Below are positions 9,623 to 18,324 of a stretch of 52,163 nt of DNA, piece by piece. The DNA is from Akkermansiaceae bacterium. GTDB lineage: Bacteria > Verrucomicrobiota > Verrucomicrobiia > Verrucomicrobiales > Akkermansiaceae. Under the pieces are notes generated by a model. It was not told the DNA's origin. It saw only the letters and a program-made list of their open reading frames with translations, and ran no database searches. The translations under genes were made by a program, and so were the position numbers. Location of the stretch: the NCBI GenBank assembly GCA_022424905.1, contig JAKMGP010000058.1:1-52163 (forward strand), given 5' to 3'. Position 1 is the stretch's first letter. Each line of letters opens with the position of its first letter.

Positions 9623-11179
9623 TCAGGAAGTAAACTGCTCTGCCAGAAAGGCTTTGAATTTGGGTAGGATTCCATTGTAAATATCACAAGAAATTGGGTT
9701 AGGTTTAATTGTGCGCCCTTCTTTGGGTTGGCTGAACTTGGATTCAAGATCATCCAAATCCTCCCCCAGTCCAAGGGCGGCGCGCATTCCAGCGCCAATC
9801 GTAGCTGATCCGGGGACATCCAGACGATCAACTGGAACGCTAAAGACATTCGAGATGACTTGAGCGATTCCATCATTCTCGGAGGCACCACCCGTAATGA
9901 AGATTCTGCTTGGACTCACACCAAGCCAATCAGAATGGGTTCGCATGTTAAGAAATTGGCTTTCTAGAACGGCCCGAACAGCTTCACCTGAAGAATAGTG
10001 ATGGTCCGACGAGAAAATCGGCCCTTCGGTATCAATCACCGGAGTAATTTCAGGTTCATAAAACGGCAACATCATTGAGCCGTTATTTCCAGCTGGGGTT
10101 TGGGATAAAGCATCCTTTTCAAAAGAATCCCAATTGAGGTCGTATTTTTCTTTGATTGCCTCCCGGGCTAAAGAGCCGTTCTTAAAGCAGATCAAGCTCA
10201 TGTAGCCTCCGGCTGGATTGCCGAAAACATGGCCAAAACCATTTGGGTCAGTTTTAGGGGCAGGCATCGCTGCGAACAAGGTATCACTAGTTCCAAGGCT
10301 AATGACAACCTTGCCGGGAGAAGCAGCCCCCATGCCGATGAGACTGCATGGATTATCACCCGACCAAATGATTGTTTCGCACGTCGGAGAGAATCCGTAT
10401 TTTTCCACGAAGTAATGACTAATCGGTCCCGACTTTGAATTTGAAGGAGCGCATGGCGGAAGCTTTTCACTGAGGTCTTCAGCTGTCGCACTGAGCAGGT
10501 CTTGATCCCAGTCCAAGTCAGAAAGGTTCATAAGATTCATTCCGGCGCCATCACCATGGTCGATTGCAACCGTCTTGCCAGCAAAGATGCTAGCAAAGAA
10601 AGAGCTCACCAAATGAATGGTTCCGGTCTGGGCATAGCTGTCAGGATCGGTTTTCGCAAACTTACGAATCTGTGGGCCAGTAAATCTCTCGACTGTAACC
10701 GATCCTGATTTTGAGCAGACGATCTTGTTGCCACCAACAGCATGGGCGATTTCGGCGCATTCTTTCGAGGTGGAACTGTCCATCCAAATTGGCGAACTTA
10801 ACCGTGAGAAACAGTTCGCAAGTTGCGTTTTAAGATCCGACTGTGCCGTAAGGCCTTTAAGGGTATCGTTAAAATTTGCTCTTAGATAAATGCTTCCGTG
10901 TTGTTGACCTGAACCGGAAACAGCCTTGATTTGAGAGAGATCGATATTTTTACTAACGAGTTGAACTAAAAGGAGGTCCAGTGCCTCAAGCCACATCAAA
11001 GGGTTAGAGTGGATTTCCCCTCTTGCTCCGGTTTCGTCATAACCATGAGGCTGGTTATAGTGAGCGAGATCACCCCCAAAATTAACAGAGTGACTTGCCG
11101 CGACAATCCCCTTCTCCGTATCAAGGATGACCGCCGAAAGACTCTGGGTTGAAGAGTCAAGACCGAGGACGAGAGACAT
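9623..11179 (-). CDS. xylB: Xylulokinase (FGGY-family carbohydrate kinase)
   Basis: This 518-aa cytoplasmic kinase would phosphorylate D-xylulose to xylulose 5-phosphate. The N-terminal ATPase lobe begins VLGLDSSTQSLSAVILD, the phosphate-1 motif of the ASKHA fold. The second lobe contains SLGTSDTLFA, and a C-terminal GGASEND segment forms the adenosine-binding loop. The length fits FGGY kinases. Sequence alone does not exclude a related ketose kinase, but xylA lies immediately upstream (6-bp gap), which makes xylulokinase the best call. Confidence 0.88.
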   Translation of the reverse strand: MSLVLGLDSSTQSLSAVILDTEKGIVAASHSVNFGGDLAHYNQPHGYDETGARGEIHSNPLMWLEALDLLLVQLVSKNIDLSQIKAVSGSGQQHGSIYLRANFNDTLKGLTAQSDLKTQLANCFSRLSSPIWMDSSTSKECAEIAHAVGGNKIVCSKSGSVTVERFTGPQIRKFAKTDPDSYAQTGTIHLVSSFFASIFAGKTVAIDHGDGAGMNLMNLSDLDWDQDLLSATAEDLSEKLPPCAPSNSKSGPISHYFVEKYGFSPTCETIIWSGDNPCSLIGMGAASPGKVVISLGTSDTLFAAMPAPKTDPNGFGHVFGNPAGGYMSLICFKNGSLAREAIKEKYDLNWDSFEKDALSQTPAGNNGSMMLPFYEPEITPVIDTEGPIFSSDHHYSSGEAVRAVLESQFLNMRTHSDWLGVSPSRIFITGGASENDGIAQVISNVFSVPVDRLDVPGSATIGAGMRAALGLGEDLDDLESKFSQPKEGRTIKPNPISCDIYNGILPKFKAFLAEQFTS

Positions 11180-11185
11180 TGTTTT

Positions 11186-12496
11186 CTAAAGGTAGTCGTT
11201 TAAGAGGTTTTCAAGACGTTCTTGTCGTCCGCTTGAAAGCTGAGGAGGTTTAATCCCCTGAGCATAATGGTCGAGAGATTCAAGTGTTGCTGCGCCTGAC
11301 TCGATGTCAGCTCCTATGCCCTCGTCGTAGGAAGAATAGCGAGTCTTTACGAACTCATTAAAGCGGCCGTCTTCGATGATTTTGGCTGCGATCTTTAGGC
11401 CGCGAGCAAAGGCGTCCATTCCTCCAATGTGTGCGTGAAAAAGGTCTTCGGGCTCATGGCTTTCACGTCGTCGCTTAGCATCAAAATTCAGTCCTCCTGT
11501 TGTAAATCCTCCCATTTTCAAGAGCCTTAACATGACGTTGGTTGTCCCATAAATATTGGTCGGGAATTGGTCCGTATCCCAGCCAATGAGTTCATCACCG
11601 CGGTTGGCATCGATTGATCCTAAGGCGTCGGCATTCATCGCAACCTCTAGCTCATGTTCCATAGTGTGACCAGCTAGAGTGGCATGATTAGTCTCGATAT
11701 TCAGCTTGAAATGTTCGAGTAGGTCATATTCACGGAGGAAATTTAAGCAAGCCGCTGAATCAGAATCGTATTGATGGGTGGATGGTTCACGCGGCTTGGG
11801 TTCGATATAAAACTGGCCAGTGTAACCGATGCTTTTAGCGTAATCGACTGCCATATGAAGAAAGGCCGCCAGGTGATCTACTTCGCGTTTCATATCAGTA
11901 TTAATGAGTGATCCATAGCCTTCCCGCCCGCCCCAAAACGTATAGCCGGGGCCGCCGAGACGATGGGTGGCATCGATCGCATTTTTGACTTGGCTTGCGC
12001 TGTAAGCAAAAACATCGGCATTTGGCGAAGTTGAGGCGCCATGTGCATATCGAGGGTGACCGAACAAACAGGCCGTTCCCCAAAGAAGTTTTTTACCAGT
12101 CTGTTTTTGAAAAGTTTCTAGTCTTTCCACGACCTTATGAAACATCTCGTGGGTTTGCGCTAGGGTCTCTCCCTCAGGGGAGATGTCCCTATCGTGGAAG
12201 CAGTAGTAGTCGATATCAATCTTACTGAGAAATTCGAAGAAAACTGGGACTCGATTAAGAGCATTATTTAAGGTTTCCTCCCCATTGTCCCAGGGCATTA
12301 AAGCGGTTCCCTCTCCGAAGGGATCGCCAAGGCCGTTTCGCATGCAGTGCCAATAGGCAGCGCCGAAGCGCAAGTGCTCCTTCATCGATTTTCCCGCCAC
12401 AATCTCTTCTGGATTGTAATGGTGAAAAGCGAATGGGTTATCAGACAGTGGCCCTTCATATTTAATTGTAGGGATATTGGGAAAAAATTCAGACAT
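11186..12496 (-). CDS. xylA: Xylose isomerase
   Basis: This 436-aa class II enzyme interconverts D-xylose and D-xylulose. All key residues are visible: H101 and D104 in [10 protein letters not shown], metal ligands E232 and K234 in YIEPKP, E268 and H271 in [13 protein letters not shown]296 in SIDANRGD, and D307/D309 in GWDTDQFP. Numbering matches the standard class II family closely. It is the first gene of the minus-strand xyl operon and diverges from the PAS-AraC regulator across a 120-bp intergenic region that holds a strong palindrome. Confidence 0.97.
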   Translation of the reverse strand: MSEFFPNIPTIKYEGPLSDNPFAFHHYNPEEIVAGKSMKEHLRFGAAYWHCMRNGLGDPFGEGTALMPWDNGEETLNNALNRVPVFFEFLSKIDIDYYCFHDRDISPEGETLAQTHEMFHKVVERLETFQKQTGKKLLWGTACLFGHPRYAHGASTSPNADVFAYSASQVKNAIDATHRLGGPGYTFWGGREGYGSLINTDMKREVDHLAAFLHMAVDYAKSIGYTGQFYIEPKPREPSTHQYDSDSAACLNFLREYDLLEHFKLNIETNHATLAGHTMEHELEVAMNADALGSIDANRGDELIGWDTDQFPTNIYGTTNVMLRLLKMGGFTTGGLNFDAKRRRESHEPEDLFHAHIGGMDAFARGLKIAAKIIEDGRFNEFVKTRYSSYDEGIGADIESGAATLESLDHYAQGIKPPQLSSGRQERLENLLNDYL

Positions 12497-12515
12497 AGAT
12501 AGATTGTGGCTGTGA

Positions 12516-12537
12516 CGGGTAGGATTAACCCTACCCG
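12516..12537. promoter_or_regulatory. Perfect inverted repeat between xylA and the PAS-AraC gene
   Basis: Two perfect 8-bp arms, CGGGTAGG and CCTACCCG, are separated by 6 bp (ATTAAC), giving a 22-bp dyad. It lies 19 bp upstream of the xylA start codon and about 80 bp upstream of the regulator start. A location inside a short divergent promoter region suggests an operator for the adjacent regulator. It could also be a hairpin in the xylA leader RNA. The position is direct observation; the role is inference. Confidence 0.6.
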
Positions 12538-12616
12538 ATCAAGAGACTAGCAAATTCTTCTTTCGTAAGTCCATGATCCAAGCCATCGTTTTTTTGTCTT
12601 AAATCGTCAAATCGGT

Positions 12617-13372
12617 ATGTCTTCATTCTCTCGTTTCCAGAATCTTTCCGCAAAACTGCGCCCCGGACAAATCGCAATGGGCTTATTTGAAGCGCTTCCT
12701 GATATTATGTTTTGGGTTAAAGATGATGCAGGTGTTATCATCTTTGCGAATCGTGCCTACGCCCAACTTCTCAATCGAACTCCCGAAGATTTGGTGGGTG
12801 AAACAGACGAAACACTTTTCCCACCTACAATGGCTAATTTTTTTCGTAGCGATGATGAAAGAATTATTAAGACCTTAGAACCGCTTCAGAATAAACTGGA
12901 AATCGTCACTCGACCCGGCGGAGGGATCGAGTGGCGGATGACCTCAAAAATCCCCCTTTTCGACGAAAATGATAAGGTTCTTGGGACGGCCGGAGTTTCA
13001 CGGCGCCTTGAACATGGTGAGGGCCCCCCACTTCCGACCCCCCAACGGGCAATTTCCAATCTTATTGATCGTATACATGAAAATCTCGGAGAGGACATCA
13101 CGGTCCGCGATCTCGCCCGGCAAGCTGGAATGTCGGTCAGCAGCTTAGAGCGAAGCTTTCGCAAATATCTTGGGACGACCCCCAAAAAATATTTTGTCCG
13201 AGCAAGAATTGCGGCTGCGTGTGATAAACTTCTAAATACAACTTTGAGCGTGGGACAAATCGCCAGCTCGCTCTCTTACCATGAACACGCGTCCTTTACT
13301 CGGGCATTCTCATCAGTCATGCACATGAGCCCGAAAGATTACCGTAATTTTTACCAGTCTGCTGATCTCTAG
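12617..13372 (+). CDS. PAS-domain AraC-family transcriptional regulator, probably of the xyl operon
   Basis: This 251-aa protein has an N-terminal PAS domain (about residues 20-125, including EALPDIMFWVKDDAGVIIFAN and the GGGIEWRMTSKIPLFDENDK strand pair). A C-terminal AraC DNA-binding domain with two helix-turn-helix motifs follows (about 145-245: ITVRDLARQAGMSVSSLERSF, then QIASSLSYHEHASFTRAF). Most sugar-responsive AraC proteins use a cupin-like or periplasmic-binding-like sensor rather than PAS. The divergent arrangement with xylA suggests it controls the operon. The ligand is unknown. Confidence 0.9.
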   Translation: MSSFSRFQNLSAKLRPGQIAMGLFEALPDIMFWVKDDAGVIIFANRAYAQLLNRTPEDLVGETDETLFPPTMANFFRSDDERIIKTLEPLQNKLEIVTRPGGGIEWRMTSKIPLFDENDKVLGTAGVSRRLEHGEGPPLPTPQRAISNLIDRIHENLGEDITVRDLARQAGMSVSSLERSFRKYLGTTPKKYFVRARIAAACDKLLNTTLSVGQIASSLSYHEHASFTRAFSSVMHMSPKDYRNFYQSADL

Positions 13373-13472
13373 ATGGAAGACTGAGACAGTTACACCAAAA
13401 GAAGGCCAGATAATCTGTGTGGGTCAACAAGACCTATGGTTCGTGTTTTATATTGAGGTCCCATTCAAGCGG

Positions 13473-14069
13473 CTAGCTAAGGGACAATTCCACAAGCTGA
13501 TAGGTCGCATCAAATACCCCGCCTGTTGTTTTTAGGCAGCAATCATAGCATGCGACTGCTCCCTTATATCTGCGAACTCTCTCAAATGCCTTGCCGCATT
13601 CAGGGCACTCGTATTTCCAGCGCCTTTTTAAACTGCGGGCTGGTAAAGCTAATTCATGGGTTGCTGTTTCATCGGGAATTCCGAGATCCGCGCAAGCGCG
13701 TTGCCACTCTAAGCCATGGCTCTTAATGGAGCGATAAGGGTTTCTTTCATAAGCCACTAAGTGTGCGAGCTCGTGGAGCACAGTCCTTTTAATCTCGGAG
13801 TCGGAAATCTTGCTGAGTCCTGGGTTCAATTGAATGAGTCCAATTGGCCAGAAGGCCCGTCCCGCACAGGAACGCATTCGTGGGTTCCATTCAACAACCA
13901 CCCTCTTCTCAAGGTCGATCAAGCCAAGGTCACGGACCAGTTTGCGGCACCAATGGGAGAACGTTTCGTCAGGCCCCCGCTGGGGTAAGGAAGATTCGCT
14001 GCCACGACGAGCAAGATCAGCAGGTGGCTCAGCAAAACTGAACTTCATCTGACGGGCAGAACGGAACAT
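13473..14069 (-). CDS. SprT-like metallopeptidase-family protein
   Basis: This 198-aa protein has the SprT/Spartan-type zinc motif HELAH at residues 99-103 with a third probable ligand at H118 (IKSHGLEW). A zinc ribbon follows with CPEC (155-158) and CYDC (174-177). The architecture matches bacterial SprT-like proteins, which resemble the eukaryotic DNA-protein crosslink protease Spartan. Bacterial function is not well established. An internal ATG at 14048 is an alternative start that keeps the whole domain. It is convergent with the PAS-AraC gene and divergent from the Ste24-like protease. Confidence 0.85.
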   Translation of the reverse strand: MFRSARQMKFSFAEPPADLARRGSESSLPQRGPDETFSHWCRKLVRDLGLIDLEKRVVVEWNPRMRSCAGRAFWPIGLIQLNPGLSKISDSEIKRTVLHELAHLVAYERNPYRSIKSHGLEWQRACADLGIPDETATHELALPARSLKRRWKYECPECGKAFERVRRYKGAVACYDCCLKTTGGVFDATYQLVELSLS

Positions 14070-14195
14070 GCCCAGAAGTATTTCGGATCTCTTAATAATA
14101 TCAAGTTCCTAAATAAAAAAGTTGAATTTAAAAAACAGCACTTTTCAGTAAAAAATCATCTTGTCGCTTTCACGTCGCGCCATGAACGTCCTCCT

Positions 14196-15461
14196 ATGCC
14201 CGAGTTAAACCTTCTCGCTATCCTTCTCGTTGTAGCACTCATCGTTCTCTGGAAACTTGATTTCTTGGCAACCCTCCTCACTCTAAAGAATCTTAAGCCT
14301 GAGTTACCCGAGGAATTTCGGGGCGTTTGGGATGACGAAAAATATCTAAAATCTCAATCCTACGAGAAGGCTCAGGCCCAATTTGGCGTTGTTTCCTCAA
14401 TCTCATCTCTCACCATCCTCCTGGCCTTTTGGTTTTTTGGAGGATTTGGCTGGGTGGATGGCCTAGTAGGTGAATTGGGCTATGGCAAAATTGGGACAGG
14501 CCTGTCTTTCATTGGTCTCGTTTACCTTGGGTCTTGGCTTAGTTCTCTTCCGTTCGATCTTTATCACACCTTTGTTTTGGAAGAGCGATTCGATTTCAAC
14601 AAGACCACGGCAAAGACCTATATTATTGATCAAATAAAATCTCATTTTCTCACTGCTATCCTCGGTGGCGGGATTCTGGCGCTTATTCTTTGGATTTTCG
14701 ATTCGGTGCCCAATGCATGGGTCTGGGCTTGGTTGAGTTTTACGGTAATTTCGCTTGCGCTGACTTATCTCGCTCCGTCATTCCTCCTGCCTCTTTTTAA
14801 CAAATTCACACCATTAGAGGACCAGGAGTTAAACGAAGCGATCCAATCCATGGCTGTGAAGTGTGAGTTCCCCCTGACTGAAATTTCGGTCATGGATGGA
14901 TCACGACGTTCATCTAAGTCGAACGCCTTTTTTACGGGGTTTGGAAAGCGGAAAAAAATCGCACTTTTCGACACTTTGATTGAAAGTCAGACCACTGACG
15001 AATTAGTTGGCGTGCTTGCTCATGAGATCGGCCACTTCAAACGTAAACATATTGTGCAGCGTCTCGTCATTTCGATTATCCAAACTGCCGTAATTTTCTT
15101 TTTGCTAGGAATGGCGACCAATCCGGAAAGCTCTCTGGGAAGCCAACTCTATGCCGCGTTTGGAATTTCGGCGGAGTCCAATGGATCCATTGCAGCAGGG
15201 CTTGTTTTATTCATGATTGTCTTCAAGCCGGTGTCCCGTGCTCTTTCAGTGATCATGAATATGCTTTCTCGAAAACATGAATTCGAAGCCGATGAGTATG
15301 CTGCCTTGAATCAAGGCACACCAAATCATTTGATTTCAGCACTCAAGAAACTTTCAGCAAATAATCTTTCCAATTTGACGCCCCACCCGCTTGAGGTGTT
15401 CCTTGATCATTCCCATCCACCTGTTTTGGTCAGGATTCAAGCCCTCAAAAAATTAGGCTAG
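14196..15461 (+). CDS. M48-family membrane zinc metallopeptidase (Ste24/CAAX-protease type)
   Basis: This 421-aa multi-spanning membrane protein has the HEXXH zinc motif HEIGH at residues 276-280 and the third ligand glutamate in HEFEADEYA downstream. The long N-terminal part with several membrane helices and the YLAPSFLLPLFNKFTPL segment match the Ste24 subgroup rather than short HtpX. Ste24 enzymes cleave membrane-associated substrates; bacterial versions are thought to act in membrane protein quality control. Its 3' end overlaps the convergent MFS gene by 9 bp. Confidence 0.92.
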   Translation: MPELNLLAILLVVALIVLWKLDFLATLLTLKNLKPELPEEFRGVWDDEKYLKSQSYEKAQAQFGVVSSISSLTILLAFWFFGGFGWVDGLVGELGYGKIGTGLSFIGLVYLGSWLSSLPFDLYHTFVLEERFDFNKTTAKTYIIDQIKSHFLTAILGGGILALILWIFDSVPNAWVWAWLSFTVISLALTYLAPSFLLPLFNKFTPLEDQELNEAIQSMAVKCEFPLTEISVMDGSRRSSKSNAFFTGFGKRKKIALFDTLIESQTTDELVGVLAHEIGHFKRKHIVQRLVISIIQTAVIFFLLGMATNPESSLGSQLYAAFGISAESNGSIAAGLVLFMIVFKPVSRALSVIMNMLSRKHEFEADEYAALNQGTPNHLISALKKLSANNLSNLTPHPLEVFLDHSHPPVLVRIQALKKLG

Positions 15462-16643
15462 CGGCTCGGTTTTTGGAGCGATTGGTCGGCCTTTGTAGCC
15501 GAAGGCGAAGAGGGTCAGAGCGAGGCAATTCATCCCGGTGAGGACGGCCCAATAACCTGACCATCCCCATGAAGGTGATAGTAAGTGATAAAGTCTATCA
15601 ACCGTTAAAATCCCCAGGACTGTCCCAAGCCCTCCGGTAAAGAAACCCAAGAGAGCCTGAGCTTGGGTCCGCATCCCCTCATCGACCCGGCGATGGACAA
15701 AAACTCGTCCTGCCTCGAAGAAAAAGGTCCAGCAGAATCCATGTAGGGTGATGCCAATAACTAACCAAGTGACCTCATCAAAAGCGTAAAAGCTGTAGCG
15801 CAGCACTCCGCTTCCAATTGCAAGAAGAAGGATGGTTTTGACTCTGAATCGTGCGATCACCCACCCCATTAAAAGCATGGCTATGGTTTCCATAACTTGA
15901 GCTGTCGCCATAAAAGCGCTGACCGATTCGACTCCTAGTTCCTTAAGATGTTTAGGTGTATGTAGATAGTAAGCACCGAGTGGGATGCTGAATAGAAGTG
16001 CGGTAGAAAAATAGACAAATAAATCTCGATCACGGAGTAATTTGAGCGCTCCTAGACCAAGGTTATCTGTCCACTTCTTGGGCTTGTCGCCCTTCGGTAA
16101 AGTTACAGGAAGAAGGAAGCAGGCAATTCCGGCGAAGACCCTAACGCCTGCGCCAAGTTTTCCTGTCTCTGCAGAAAAGTCGAGACCCCATAAACTTACA
16201 AGTAGGCTAGAGGCCATCCACCCGAGAGTTCCCCACACTCTGAAAAGTCCGAAGCTCTTCCCTGGATCAGCTAGACTTGATAGCGTGATTGTCGTCAAAA
16301 GTGACCAAGCTGGAGCAGATATGAGGGCGTTAATAATGAAGAATGAAAGAAACCACCCCCCTCCCCAGTTTTGCTCAAGTGAGTGGAATGCCATGTAAAG
16401 GAAACCGGCTCCTAAAAGCATAATCCAGCCGAGGACTTTTTGCGCTTCGAGTCTTTGATCAACTTGGGCTCCAAAAATGAGTGGGGAAATCATGCCAGCA
16501 AGAGGCGGGACCAAAAATGCCCATACCGCCCAGCTGCCCAAACCATAGTTTTCTAGCACATTAGCGAGAGCCGGAAACCAAAACCCTGGGGCCGAGGCGA
16601 GGAGGAAGAAAACCACCGCCAGCCAGTAACGGTGGCCTTTCAT
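15453..16643 (-). CDS. MFS transporter, nucleoside:H+ symporter-like
   Basis: This inner-membrane protein of 396 aa has about twelve hydrophobic segments. The start at 16643 is chosen because it begins 4 bp after the glnS stop; upstream in-frame ATGs lie inside glnS. The C-terminal half carries FFEAGRVFVHRRVDEGMRTQ and the AQALLGFFTGGLGTVLG segment, resembling NupG/XapB- and LacY-related symporters. The substrate cannot be assigned. The tight spacing suggests cotranscription with glnS, though a functional link is not evident. Confidence 0.82.
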   Translation of the reverse strand: MKGHRYWLAVVFFLLASAPGFWFPALANVLENYGLGSWAVWAFLVPPLAGMISPLIFGAQVDQRLEAQKVLGWIMLLGAGFLYMAFHSLEQNWGGGWFLSFFIINALISAPAWSLLTTITLSSLADPGKSFGLFRVWGTLGWMASSLLVSLWGLDFSAETGKLGAGVRVFAGIACFLLPVTLPKGDKPKKWTDNLGLGALKLLRDRDLFVYFSTALLFSIPLGAYYLHTPKHLKELGVESVSAFMATAQVMETIAMLLMGWVIARFRVKTILLLAIGSGVLRYSFYAFDEVTWLVIGITLHGFCWTFFFEAGRVFVHRRVDEGMRTQAQALLGFFTGGLGTVLGILTVDRLYHLLSPSWGWSGYWAVLTGMNCLALTLFAFGYKGRPIAPKTEPLA

Positions 16644-16647
16644 AGAT

Positions 16648-18318
16648 CTATTTCTTGGAGCCCCAGGAATCTCTAAGGGTGGAAATTCTATTGAAGACCG
16701 GCTTCTCCAAAGTGTGATCTTCAGCATCGGAGCAAAAGTATCCAATGCGCTCAAACTGGCACCGTTCCCCTGCTGTCATTGTCGCTAGACTTGGTTCCAC
16801 TTGAGCGTTGGTCACTACGGATAAGCTATCAGGGTTTAAGCAGGACAAGTAGCCGCCTTCAGCGCTATCAGGCACTTCTTCCGTAAAGAGTCGATCGTAA
16901 AGACGGATCTCGGCACTGACTGCATCTTGGCAAGAAACCCAATGGATTGCTGTGCGACATTGCACCCCTTCAGGCGCTGACTGGCCGATGGTGTTTGGTA
17001 GGAAATGACAATGGATTTCCAAGACCTCTCCATCATCGTCGAGAAGGTGCTCGGTATGTTGAATAATATAGGCACCCCGAAGCCGTACTGCCCCTCCAGG
17101 TTTGAGTCGGAAGTATTTTTTCGGGGCATCGATCATAAAGTCGTCACGCTCGATCCAAAATTCCCGTGTGAAAGTTAGTTCCCGCGTCCCATCATCTTCA
17201 TTTTCGGGGTTATTGGGGACGGTTACCTTTTCGCTCTCACCTTCCGGGTAGTTCGTGACGATCACTTTAATTGGGTTTAGGACCGCCATCTTTCGAAGGG
17301 CAACTTTATTGAGATGGTTTCTCACTTCAAATTCAAGTAGCGCAAAATCAGAAAGTGAATTTTGCTTTGTTATTCCGACTCTCTCAACAAATGCACGAAT
17401 TGCCTCGGGCGGGTAACCCCGGCGGCGCATTCCGCTGAGTGTCGACATGCGTGGGTCATTCCAGCCTCCGACATGCTTCTCATCAACTAGCTGGATGAAC
17501 TTGCGCTTGCTCATGATAGTGTATCCAATGTTGAGCCGCGCAAATTCGATCTGACGTGGTTTTGATGGAACCGGGCAGTTTTCCACAACCCAGTCGTAAA
17601 GTGGGCGATGGTTCTCGAATTCAAGTGAACAGAGCGAATGTGTGATGTGCTCTTTTGCGTCTTCCAATGGATGAGCGAAATCATACATTGGATAAATACA
17701 CCACTTATCGCCCGTGTGATGATGCTGAGTGTGGACGACACGGTAAAGCACTGGATCCCGCATATTCATATTGAAGGATTCCATGTCGATGTTGGCGCGG
17801 AGGACGGCTCCGCCATCTTCGAATTCTCCTTCGCGCATTTGCCTAAAAAGATCTAAATTCTCATCCACAGAACGGTCTCGATGAGGAGAAGGAGTTCCGA
17901 CGATGTTGACATTCCCTCTTTGGGATCGGATCTCTTCCGGTGTTTGAGTGTCAACATATGCCAGCCCCTTCTTGACCAGAGAAACTGCGCAATCATAGAA
18001 GAAATCGAAATAGTCGCTCGCGAAAAAAAGATGATCACCCCAATCGTATCCGAGCCATTCGATATCTCGTTTAATCGATTCGACGTATTCGGTGTCCTCC
18101 TTGACTGGGTTGGTGTCGTCAAAGCGTAGGTGGCACCGGGATCCTGCTTCGGCGTATTCGTTCGCGATTCCGAAGTTCAATCCAATCGCTTTGGCATGTC
18201 CAATGTGAAGGTAGCCATTTGGCTCGGGTGGGAACCGGGTGATCGGAGCCGTATGTTTTCCACTCTCCAAATCGTTCGCGATGATCTCGCGGATAAAGTC
18301 TTTTTTCTCGTCGCTCAT
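16648..18318 (-). CDS. glnS: Glutaminyl-tRNA synthetase
   Basis: This 556-aa class I aminoacyl-tRNA synthetase charges tRNA-Gln. It begins with the characteristic FPPEPNGYLHIGHAKAIGLN (HIGH at 38-41). It carries the ATP-binding loop as IMSKRK and the family segment FDDTNPVKEDTEYVE. The C-terminal anticodon-binding beta barrels are complete. The length and motifs separate it from GluRS. It lies 6 bp downstream of the M20 peptidase gene. Confidence 0.97.
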   Translation of the reverse strand: MSDEKKDFIREIIANDLESGKHTAPITRFPPEPNGYLHIGHAKAIGLNFGIANEYAEAGSRCHLRFDDTNPVKEDTEYVESIKRDIEWLGYDWGDHLFFASDYFDFFYDCAVSLVKKGLAYVDTQTPEEIRSQRGNVNIVGTPSPHRDRSVDENLDLFRQMREGEFEDGGAVLRANIDMESFNMNMRDPVLYRVVHTQHHHTGDKWCIYPMYDFAHPLEDAKEHITHSLCSLEFENHRPLYDWVVENCPVPSKPRQIEFARLNIGYTIMSKRKFIQLVDEKHVGGWNDPRMSTLSGMRRRGYPPEAIRAFVERVGITKQNSLSDFALLEFEVRNHLNKVALRKMAVLNPIKVIVTNYPEGESEKVTVPNNPENEDDGTRELTFTREFWIERDDFMIDAPKKYFRLKPGGAVRLRGAYIIQHTEHLLDDDGEVLEIHCHFLPNTIGQSAPEGVQCRTAIHWVSCQDAVSAEIRLYDRLFTEEVPDSAEGGYLSCLNPDSLSVVTNAQVEPSLATMTAGERCQFERIGYFCSDAEDHTLEKPVFNRISTLRDSWGSKK

Positions 18319-18324
18319 GAGCTT

